A stretch of 6,222 nt of DNA from Planctomycetaceae bacterium (GTDB lineage Bacteria > Planctomycetota > Planctomycetia > Pirellulales > Thermoguttaceae): positions 1 through 6,222 of the forward strand of contig JAISBG010000682.1 in NCBI GenBank assembly GCA_031266315.1, given 5' to 3'. The notes below the pieces were generated by a model, which saw nothing but the letters and a program-made list of their open reading frames with translations, ran no database searches and had not been told where the DNA came from. The position numbers and the translations under genes were made by a program. Positions 1 to 6,055 of the stretch are shown here, piece after piece; position 1 is the first letter of the stretch; each line of letters starts with the position of its first letter.

Positions 1-1
1 T

Positions 2-382
2 ATTGGTTACGATAACAGAACTGTTTCCGCAAGACTTGTCGGTCGCGGAAGTAGTACGAGAATTGAACAACGTACCGGTGCCGCTGATGCCAACGCTTAT
101 TTCCTGATTGCGGCTTCCATTGCTTCGGGATTATACGGATTGGAACAAAAATTACCGGCTCCAAAAATTATTGAAGGCAACGGTTATTTTAATGAAACAC
201 TTCCCGCTATTCCCAGAACGTTAAAAGATGCGGCAATATTATTTGATACAAGCAAAAAAGCCGTTGAATATTTCGGCAAGGAATTTGTGGAAATATTCAG
301 CGAGTTGATTCATTTCGATATTTCCGTTCACGACACAACAGTTACCGAGTGGGAACGCGAACGGTATTTAGAAAATTCGTAA
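2..382 (+). CDS. Glutamine synthetase family ligase, C-terminal part (5' end cut by window)
   Basis: This is the last 126 residues of an ATP-dependent ammonia or amine ligase of the glutamine synthetase fold. The family forms gamma-glutamyl phosphate and couples it to ammonia or an amine. In-frame coding runs from base 2, so a TTG at 140 is internal and not a start. Visible active-site landmarks are the D-N-R-T loop (fragment residues 4-7), the R-x-E-x-R motif (20-24) and the following G-A-A-D-A-N-A-Y segment (26-33), which is the family signature around the glutamate and phosphate site. The tail ends in V-T-E-W-E-R-E-R-Y, which I associate with GlnT/PuuA-like or gamma-glutamylmethylamide synthetase-like members rather than classical GlnA. 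The NLYDLP adenylylation motif of GlnA is absent. It lies 21 bases before the methyltransferase gene on the same strand. Family membership is firm; the amine substrate is unknown. Confidence 0.9.
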   Translation: MGYDNRTVSARLVGRGSSTRIEQRTGAADANAYFLIAASIASGLYGLEQKLPAPKIIEGNGYFNETLPAIPRTLKDAAILFDTSKKAVEYFGKEFVEIFSELIHFDISVHDTTVTEWERERYLENS

Positions 383-403
383 CTATTTTTTATTGAAACG
401 GTA

Positions 404-1459
404 ATGACAACATCAAGAGAAATTGTGAACGAAGTGTTTGCACTTAAAAAGCCGGAACGAGTTCCGTTAGGAATTTGTCTTGGCGGGAGTTATCCCTTTT
501 TTGTAGAAGGTGTCGATTTACAAAATTTATTATCGGAATCTCCTTCCAGAGCCGCTGAAATTTTTTATCGTGTGAATGAACGGGTCAACGCGGATTTTGT
601 TACGGTTGGAACCGGAGCAACGGCATTTTTAATTGATGCGTTGGGCGGCGAAATCGGATTTTCAAAAAACGGCGCACCAGAAATCGTTTCATTATTAATC
701 CATTCAATAGACGACATTGACAAACTTAATTTGCAAGCAGTATTCCAATCTGAAAAATTGAAATGGTTGAGAGCCGTTGCAGCGGAAACGGTGAAACTGA
801 ACGAAGATAAACATAACAATAATCAGAGAAGTTTATTTGTTAGCGGACGTGCGCCTTTTACATTGGCGGGACAATTATTGGGATTGGAAATTTTGTCAAA
901 ATCATTGTACAAAAATAAACCGCTTGTCGAAAAACTTCTTACTTTCACAACGGAACTTTCAATCGCTTATTATAAATTTATGTTAGAAGTGAAAGGGATT
1001 GACGGTATTTTTATTGCCGATCCCAGTGCGTCAGGCGATGTGGTTTCCACAAAACATTTTGAAACATTTGTCATTCCCGGTTTGACGGCGGTTATTGAAC
1101 GTTTAAGTTCTTATCACAAAAATTCATTGATTCATATTTGCGGCAATATTACCGACCGTTTACATTTGTTGCCGCAAACGGGGATTAAAATGGTTTCGGT
1201 GGACAGTAAGGTTGATTTACGGAACGCAAAACGAATATTGAACGGAAAAATCGGGTTGGCGGGAAATGTGAATCCGGTGTTTGTTCTTGAAGAGAAAAAC
1301 GCCGATGAAGTTTATATTGAAACGAAAAAGTGTTTAGATGATGCCGCTGGAGACGGCGGTTTTATGTTGTTACCGGGTTGTGATATTTCCGCGAAAGTAC
1401 CCGAAAAAAATATACGGGCGTTTGCTTTAGCGGCGCATCAATGGAGGAATTCTTTATGA
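404..1459 (+). CDS. UroD-fold corrinoid/thiol methyltransferase (MtaA/MtbA/MtsA type), paralogue 1
   Basis: This is a 351-residue cytoplasmic TIM-barrel protein of the uroporphyrinogen decarboxylase superfamily, methyltransferase branch. Such enzymes use a zinc-activated thiol to move a methyl group to or from a corrinoid protein. The sequence shows the I-A-D-P-S-A-S-G-D strand (around residue 206), then the zinc-site motif H244-I-C246-G-N and a late cysteine, C326 (L-P-G-C-D), giving the H-x-C...C pattern of MtaA and CmuA. The HemE N-terminal porphyrin-binding motif is missing, so it is not a haem enzyme. The length fits the family. The start is the ATG at 404; only a weak purine-rich stretch precedes it. 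Its stop overlaps the next gene's start (ATGA), indicating translational coupling to the nitrogenase-like subunits. It is clearly divergent from the paralogue at 5030-6052, especially around the last cysteine, so the two probably have different methyl donors or acceptors. The substrate cannot be read from the sequence. Confidence 0.87.
   Translation: MTTSREIVNEVFALKKPERVPLGICLGGSYPFFVEGVDLQNLLSESPSRAAEIFYRVNERVNADFVTVGTGATAFLIDALGGEIGFSKNGAPEIVSLLIHSIDDIDKLNLQAVFQSEKLKWLRAVAAETVKLNEDKHNNNQRSLFVSGRAPFTLAGQLLGLEILSKSLYKNKPLVEKLLTFTTELSIAYYKFMLEVKGIDGIFIADPSASGDVVSTKHFETFVIPGLTAVIERLSSYHKNSLIHICGNITDRLHLLPQTGIKMVSVDSKVDLRNAKRILNGKIGLAGNVNPVFVLEEKNADEVYIETKKCLDDAAGDGGFMLLPGCDISAKVPEKNIRAFALAAHQWRNSL
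1443..1447 (+). promoter_or_regulatory. Ribosome binding site deciding the NifD-like start
   Basis: GGAGG lies 8 bases before the ATG at 1456. This favours 1456 over the in-frame ATG at 1441, which sits immediately 5' of the motif and has no SD of its own. The site lies inside the last codons of the upstream methyltransferase gene. Confidence 0.75.
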
Positions 1460-2967
1460 ATTATTTGGAACAAAAAATTGCACCGCGCCGTGAGGAGCGG
1501 TTGGGAAGTTGTATTGAGTTTGGCGGTACGGTTGATGAAATTCATAAACAGTTTTGCGGCTGCTGCCTGAAAAACAAACGCCGTGCGTTCAGTCAAGGAA
1601 CGATATGTCAACTGTTACCTGCAACAGCGATTTTAACTTCGTTACAAGATTGTGTTGTTATTGTCCATGGCGCGATTGGCTGCGGCGGCGCGGTTCATTC
1701 GCAAGGCGCAAGCGTGCGTGTCGGTCAATTTAACGCGGGCGATAAAAATCCGAAAGGCGCACTTTGGCTCTCAACCAATTTGACCGAAAGCGATGTTGTA
1801 TCCGGCGGAGAAGAAAAATTGAAACACGCGATTATTGAAGCAGATAAACGTTATCGTCCGAGCGCGATTATTGTTCTTTCAACGTGTATTCCCGGAATTA
1901 TCGGAGACGATATTGACGGAGTTGCCGACGCTTTGAAAGATCAGGTTTCCGCAACATTATTGCCGATTCATTGCGAAGGTTTTAAAACAAAAATTATGGC
2001 AACGGCATATGATGCAATCTTTCATTCGTTTTTACGCAACATGATTGATGGGAAAGATGAAACAGAATTTCGTATTTATGACAACGATATTTCGACAACG
2101 GCGGAAAAGTTGCGGCGCAGCCGGTTGGTCAATCTCTTAAATGTATCATCAATGACCGGAGCGGATCAAAAAGAATTGACTCGGCTTTTGAATAAACTTG
2201 GACTTGAGGTGAACATGTTACCTTGCGATGCTCATCCTGATGCTTTTCGTCTTGCGCCGTTTGCGGCGTTGTCGATTGGCGTTTGCCCGACTCACGACGA
2301 TTATTTTATGACTTATTTAGAACAAAAATTCGGCGTTCCTTTTGTCGGCGGTCAAATGCCGATTGGAATTGAAAACACCTCTATCTGGCTTCGGCAAATT
2401 GCGGCAAAACTCGGATTGACGGAAGCGGCGGAACGTATCATTAAATCAGAGACGGACGAATTAAACCGCGCTTTGGAACCATTATTGCCTCCTCTTCGCG
2501 GAAAGACGGCAATGTTGAGTGCCGGTGAAATTCGTACATTGGCGACGGCTGTTTTGTTACAAGAATTGGGCATGGAAATTGTAGCGGTACGTCCTTATCA
2601 TTACGATAAATTTGGCGTTGCGGAAATTGAAAAACTTGAGAAAATCAATCCCAAAATTCGCATTAATGTTGCAACAGCGCAGCCCTTTGAAGCCGTTAAT
2701 CTTATTTATCGTATCAAACCTGATGTTTATATCGGTCATAATTCCGATAATGTTTGGGCGGCAAAATGCGGTGTTTCCATTTTGCCGATTTATGGAACAA
2801 ATAGTATTTACAACGGATACGCGGGTGTTTACGATGTTGCGCGGCGTTTGAAGCGGCATTTGAAAAATCCGTCGTTTAACGAACACTTGGCAAAACATGT
2901 TCGCCAGCCGTACAAAGAAAACTGGTATTCGGAAAATCCGTTCAAATATATTCTTGGAGGCGAATAA
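1456..2967 (+). CDS. Nitrogenase component 1-like alpha subunit (NifD/NifE/MarD-like)
   Basis: This 503-residue protein belongs to the nitrogenase molybdenum-iron protein superfamily. Three P-cluster-type cysteines are present: C51, C76 (H-G-A-I-G-C-G-G) and C144 (S-T-C-I-P-G-I-I-G-D-D). Their spacing of 25 and 68 is close to Cys62, Cys88 and Cys154 of Azotobacter NifD. By manual alignment to remembered NifD, C277 in G-V-C-P-T-H falls on FeMo-co ligand Cys275, since the next 18 residues reach G-V-P-F as NifD reaches G-I-P-W. R360 falls on Arg359. The His442 position is Y446, the Glu380 position is Tyr, and no His stands at the His195 position after C-E-G-F (173-176). An extra cysteine group, C19 and C34-x-C36-C37, precedes the first cluster cysteine. 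A start at 1441 would add five residues but lacks an SD. The gene overlaps both neighbours and pairs with the beta-type subunit downstream. It probably holds an iron-sulfur cofactor but is unlikely to be a true dinitrogenase; a NifE-like scaffold is the main alternative. Confidence 0.9.
   Translation: MNYLEQKIAPRREERLGSCIEFGGTVDEIHKQFCGCCLKNKRRAFSQGTICQLLPATAILTSLQDCVVIVHGAIGCGGAVHSQGASVRVGQFNAGDKNPKGALWLSTNLTESDVVSGGEEKLKHAIIEADKRYRPSAIIVLSTCIPGIIGDDIDGVADALKDQVSATLLPIHCEGFKTKIMATAYDAIFHSFLRNMIDGKDETEFRIYDNDISTTAEKLRRSRLVNLLNVSSMTGADQKELTRLLNKLGLEVNMLPCDAHPDAFRLAPFAALSIGVCPTHDDYFMTYLEQKFGVPFVGGQMPIGIENTSIWLRQIAAKLGLTEAAERIIKSETDELNRALEPLLPPLRGKTAMLSAGEIRTLATAVLLQELGMEIVAVRPYHYDKFGVAEIEKLEKINPKIRINVATAQPFEAVNLIYRIKPDVYIGHNSDNVWAAKCGVSILPIYGTNSIYNGYAGVYDVARRLKRHLKNPSFNEHLAKHVRQPYKENWYSENPFKYILGGE
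2956..2960 (+). promoter_or_regulatory. Ribosome binding site of the NifK-like gene
   Basis: GGAGG ends 6 bases before the ATG at 2967 and lies within the final codons of the alpha-type gene. With the TAATG stop-start overlap it supports coupled synthesis of the two subunits in equal amounts. Confidence 0.7.
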
Positions 2968-4355
2968 TGAAACAACAAATGGCAAATACAAAAATGAATA
3001 CCAAGAACAGAAATAATAATCGTTTCATTGAACGACCAAGATCATTTTGTTCTTTGGGCGGTGCGTTAATTACAGTTACGGCGTTGCCGGAAGTTGTACC
3101 GATATTGCACACAGCAATGGGTTGCGGCGGAAGTATTTATTGGAACCAATACGGAAGTACCGGTTATTTAGGTGCGGGATATTGCGGTGGTTTAGCCGTG
3201 CCGAGTTCCAATATTCAGGAAAAAGATATTATTTTCGGCGGTTTGGATCGTTTGGAAGAACAGGTAAAAAGTACCGTTGAGTTGGTGGAAGGAAAATTGT
3301 ACTTTATTCTCACCGGTTGCACGGCGGATATTATCGGCGACGATGTGCAATCTGTTGTCCGGCAATATCGCGATGAAGGAATCAATATTCTTGGCGCGGA
3401 AACCGGAGGATTTCACGGAGACGGTTACAAAGGACATGATCGGGTACTTACAGTTCTTGCACGAGAATTTATTGAAAAGCGGAAAAATAAAAAGAACAAT
3501 AAAATCAATTTACTAGGTGTTGTGCCGGGTCAAGACGCTTTTTGGCGGGGTAATTTGCTCAAAATTCGCGAACTGTTGGAAAAATTGGGGTTGGAAGTTA
3601 ATTCTTTTTTTACGGAACGCGATACGTTGGAAGAAATTCGTAACGCTGGCGATGCGGCGTTGACTATTGTTGTTTCGGAATTTTATGCGATAGACGCGGC
3701 GAAAGCCTTGAAGGAAACACATGGAATTCCTTATATTACGAATCCGTTTCCTATCGGACCAACCGCGTCAAATGAGTTTTTGAAAAATGTTGCTGAAACG
3801 CTTGAAATTCCATTTGATGTTGTTCACAAGGTAATTGAAACGGAAACGAAACGATATTTTAATTACGTGGAGCGAGTGGCGGATGCTTATAACGATCTTG
3901 ATTGGCAACGTTACTCGGTGGTAGTTGGCGACGTGAATTACGCGCCGGCAATTACAAAATTTCTTGCAGATGATTTGGGCTGGTTACCGGAATTGATGGT
4001 TGTTACGAATACTATTGATGATACGCAAAAACCGAAAATCAATCGTGTTATCGAAACATTAATTTCCAAGTATCCGGTTACGGTTGCGTATGAATCCGAC
4101 CCAACGGAAATCAAAACGCATTTTCGAAAAATTGTACCACAAAAAACGGATCGTTTATTTTATGATGATTTTTCACCGGCGTTTGTGATTGGCAGTCATT
4201 GGGAGCGTGAATTTGCGTTCGATATTGGCGCGGGGCATCTCACGGTGAGTTATCCTGTCGGCAACCGTATTGTTTTGAATCGCGGATATGCGGGTTATGA
4301 CGGCAGTTTGTCGCTTATCGAAGATTTGTTTACGGTCATTGCAGCGCAACGATAA
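2967..4355 (+). CDS. Nitrogenase component 1-like beta subunit (NifK/MarK-like)
   Basis: This is a 462-residue partner of the preceding subunit. It has the beta-chain signature of three cysteines: C28 (S-F-C-S-L-G-G), C53 (A-M-G-C-G-G) and C118 (L-T-G-C-T-A-D-I-I-G-D-D). These match the P-cluster ligands Cys70, Cys95 and Cys153 of NifK. Other family marks are F-G-G-L-D-R-L-E (90-97), a P-I-G-P-T segment after the middle Rossmann-like domain, and the C-terminal Y-P-V-G-N-R...G-Y-A-G-Y-D-G stretch, which corresponds to the NifK tail. NifN, the beta chain of the NifEN scaffold, keeps only one cluster cysteine, so the full set favours a catalytic-type P-cluster. The N-terminus is short (27 residues before the first cysteine, against about 69 in NifK) and rich in Asn, Lys and Gln. 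The start is ATG at 2967, overlapping the previous stop by one base. A second possible start, Met5, is close by. It is expected to form an alpha2beta2 complex in the cytoplasm. Confidence 0.9.
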   Translation: MKQQMANTKMNTKNRNNNRFIERPRSFCSLGGALITVTALPEVVPILHTAMGCGGSIYWNQYGSTGYLGAGYCGGLAVPSSNIQEKDIIFGGLDRLEEQVKSTVELVEGKLYFILTGCTADIIGDDVQSVVRQYRDEGINILGAETGGFHGDGYKGHDRVLTVLAREFIEKRKNKKNNKINLLGVVPGQDAFWRGNLLKIRELLEKLGLEVNSFFTERDTLEEIRNAGDAALTIVVSEFYAIDAAKALKETHGIPYITNPFPIGPTASNEFLKNVAETLEIPFDVVHKVIETETKRYFNYVERVADAYNDLDWQRYSVVVGDVNYAPAITKFLADDLGWLPELMVVTNTIDDTQKPKINRVIETLISKYPVTVAYESDPTEIKTHFRKIVPQKTDRLFYDDFSPAFVIGSHWEREFAFDIGAGHLTVSYPVGNRIVLNRGYAGYDGSLSLIEDLFTVIAAQR

Positions 4356-4373
4356 TAGTGGAGAGTTTTTGTT

Positions 4374-5027
4374 ATGGAAAAAACGAAAGAGGAATTGTAC
4401 TCGGAAATGTCCGGTGCGGTTGTTAATATGGAGGAAGAGTTGTCCGTCCAATTGTCACAAAAAGCCGTTGAATTCGGTTACGACGCTTTTGAAGCGATTG
4501 ATCAAGGACTTGCCAAAGGTATGGAACAAGCCGGACGTTTCTTTGATGAAGGAGAATATTTTGTACCGGAATTGCTCATGTGCGCGGACGCATTGAGCGC
4601 CGGTGTTGAAATATTGAAACCGTACATTAAGACCGAACAGCATGAGGAAAAACACAAAATTGTTATCGGTGTCATTGCGGGTGATACTCACGATATTGGA
4701 AAAAATCTTGTCAAACTTATGTTGTCGTCTGCCGGATTTGAGGTTATTGATTTGGGCAGAGATGTTCCGCCGTCCGTATTTGTCGAACAAGCCGTTAAAG
4801 AAAACGCAAAAATTATTATGATTTCTTCACTGATGACCACGACAATGGACGGCATGGCGGATGTGATCAATTTATTGAACGAAAAAGGAATACGTAACGA
4901 ATTTAAGGTTGCGGTGGGCGGAGGTCCCGTTTCACGACGATTTGCGGACAAAATCGGTGCAGACGGTTATTCGTCCAACGCAAATCAAGCAATTAAAATG
5001 GCAAACGAACTCATTGGGAGACAATAA
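4374..5027 (+). CDS. Corrinoid (B12-binding) methyl carrier protein, MtaC/MtbC/MttC-like
   Basis: This 217-residue methyltransferase corrinoid protein shuttles a methyl group on cobalt between two methyltransferases. Residues 1-90 form the helical cap domain, including the E-Y-F-V-P-E-L-L-M-C-A-D segment (61-72) typical of the MetH-like B12-binding cap. Residues from about 95 form the Rossmann-like cobalamin domain. Its motif is G-D104-T-H106-D-I-G109-K, the D-x-H-x-x-G signature in which the His is the lower cobalt ligand. S-S-L-M-T-T-T-M (151-158) and G-G-G-P (182-185) follow and contact the nucleotide tail. All key residues are intact, and the length is typical of stand-alone carriers. The ATG at 4374 follows GGAG at 4360-4363. 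It is the only corrinoid protein seen in the window, so it probably serves both UroD-type enzymes. It sits 18 bases after the beta-type gene. Confidence 0.95.
   Translation: MEKTKEELYSEMSGAVVNMEEELSVQLSQKAVEFGYDAFEAIDQGLAKGMEQAGRFFDEGEYFVPELLMCADALSAGVEILKPYIKTEQHEEKHKIVIGVIAGDTHDIGKNLVKLMLSSAGFEVIDLGRDVPPSVFVEQAVKENAKIIMISSLMTTTMDGMADVINLLNEKGIRNEFKVAVGGGPVSRRFADKIGADGYSSNANQAIKMANELIGRQ
5016..5020 (+). promoter_or_regulatory. Ribosome binding site supporting a GTG start
   Basis: GGGAG lies 9 bases before the GTG at 5030, inside the end of the corrinoid protein gene. The nearby TTG at 5028 is in another frame, so GTG is the start of the next gene. Confidence 0.6.
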
Positions 5028-5029
5028 TT

Positions 5030-6052
5030 GTGGACGTTTTTTCTCCGAAAGAAAGATTGAAAAAATCGTTACACGGTGAAACAACCGACCGTCCGCCCGT
5101 GATTTGTCCGGGCGGAATGATGAACGCCGCAATTGTCGATGTGATGAACAAAACCGGAAATGTGTTACCGAACGCGCATCATAGCGGCGATAAAATGAGC
5201 GATTTGGCTTATGACGTTTTTGAAAACACCGGTTTTGAGAATTTCGGTATTCCTTTTTGCATGACGGTAGAAGCGGAATCGCTTGGCAGTACAATAGATT
5301 TCGGTACACTTGAATGTGAACCGAAGATACGAAAAGAAGTTTTTCCGTCCGTTAATGACGTAACATTTTTATCGCCCGATGCCATTGGAAAAACCAAACG
5401 CGGCGATGCCGTGATTCAAGCGATTTACTCACTTTCTAAAAAACATGAGGAGATTCCTGTTATTGGAAGTTTAACCGGACCGATCAGCACTTCCGCGTCA
5501 ATTGTTGATCCGATGACTTTTTTGAAACAATTACGGCGAGTCCGCGAGACATCGCATAAAGTGATTGATTATGTAACAGAACAATTGATCTGTTTTGCCA
5601 AACACATGGCGGACAACGGCGCAACTGTAATTTCCATCGCCGACCCGACAGCAACAGGAGAAATTCTCGGTCCGAAATTTTTTGACGATTACGCGGTTTT
5701 TTATTTGAACAAAATTACAGACGCAATTCATGAAATGAAAATCCCTGTTATCGTGCATATTTGCGGCGATGTCAAAATGGTGAAACTGCAATTAAAAAAA
5801 TTACACTGCGACGTTTTAAGTGTCGATGCGCTGATTGACTTGAAAATATTGAAAAACGAACTGGAGAATATTCGTACAATGGGAAATCTTAGTACTTATC
5901 TGTTGCAATTTAATAATTCCGAATCGGTGTACAAAAATGCTAAAAATCTCTTGTCAAAAAATATTGATATTATTGCGCCGGCTTGCGGACTTAGCACGTC
6001 AACACCATTGAACAACATCACGGCGTTTACTTCTGCGGTGAAGGAGGGTTGA
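5030..6052 (+). CDS. UroD-fold corrinoid methyltransferase (MtaA/MtbA type), paralogue 2
   Basis: This 340-residue protein of the UroD methyltransferase branch is the more typical MtaA/MtbA-like of the two here. Methanogen relatives transfer methyl from a methyl-corrinoid protein to coenzyme M; bacterial members use other, often unknown, acceptors. Visible features are the N-terminal S-P-K-E-R-L-K-K-S-L-H-G segment, an S-L-T-G-P-I-S strand, I-A-D205-P-T-A-T-G-E, the zinc motif H243-I-C245-G-D and the terminal cysteine C319 in A-P-A-C-G-L-S-T-S-T-P-L. Together these give the complete H-x-C...C zinc site. The gene starts with GTG only two bases after the corrinoid protein gene stops, and the methyl carrier is its obvious partner. 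An earlier-gene paralogue (404-1459) shares the I-A-D-P-x-A-x-G and H-I-C-G cores but little else. I cannot tell which of the two loads and which unloads the carrier. Confidence 0.9.
   Translation: MDVFSPKERLKKSLHGETTDRPPVICPGGMMNAAIVDVMNKTGNVLPNAHHSGDKMSDLAYDVFENTGFENFGIPFCMTVEAESLGSTIDFGTLECEPKIRKEVFPSVNDVTFLSPDAIGKTKRGDAVIQAIYSLSKKHEEIPVIGSLTGPISTSASIVDPMTFLKQLRRVRETSHKVIDYVTEQLICFAKHMADNGATVISIADPTATGEILGPKFFDDYAVFYLNKITDAIHEMKIPVIVHICGDVKMVKLQLKKLHCDVLSVDALIDLKILKNELENIRTMGNLSTYLLQFNNSESVYKNAKNLLSKNIDIIAPACGLSTSTPLNNITAFTSAVKEG
6041..6047 (+). promoter_or_regulatory. Strong ribosome binding site supporting a TTG start
   Basis: AAGGAGG, a near-perfect SD sequence, lies 8 bases before the TTG at 6056 and overlaps the last codons of the methyltransferase gene. 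A strong site may compensate for the weak start codon. Confidence 0.7.
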
Positions 6053-6055
6053 GAG

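Noticed and set aside
140..382. A separate 80-residue gene starting with TTG at 140
   Set aside because: The frame is open back to base 2 and encodes conserved glutamine synthetase residues upstream of the TTG, so it is part of a longer gene cut by the window edge.
383..403. Promoter or terminator between the ligase and the first methyltransferase gene
   Set aside because: The 21-base gap is AT-rich but too short for a full promoter, and no inverted repeat is visible.
1441..1455. ATG at 1441 as start of the NifD-like gene
   Set aside because: It sits directly before the GGAGG that serves the ATG at 1456 and has no SD motif of its own; the ATGA overlap at 1456 is the usual coupled arrangement.
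2557..2991. 144-codon open frame on the minus strand inside the NifD-like gene
   Set aside because: Its translation shows no recognisable motif and it lies antisense to well-conserved coding sequence; a shadow frame.
1456..4355. Chlorophyll (BchNB/ChlNB) or F430 (CfbD) reductase
   Set aside because: CfbD is a single, shorter subunit and BchB/BchN lack the Cys275-type ligand with this spacing; there is no tetrapyrrole pathway gene apart from UroD-fold methyltransferases. Not excluded by a tree, only by motif and context.
4932..5309. 125-codon open frame on the minus strand across the corrinoid protein and methyltransferase junction
   Set aside because: Low-complexity Arg/Ser-rich translation, no family resemblance, antisense to two clear genes.
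404..6052. Haem biosynthesis (true HemE) for the two UroD-fold proteins
   Set aside because: Neither has the HemE N-terminal porphyrin-binding motif; both have the H-x-C...C zinc site of methyltransferases and neighbour a corrinoid carrier.
404..6052. In-frame amber codon (pyrrolysine) as in MttB/MtbB/MtmB methylamine methyltransferases
   Set aside because: All genes read through to ordinary stops at family-typical lengths and no such methyltransferase is present.
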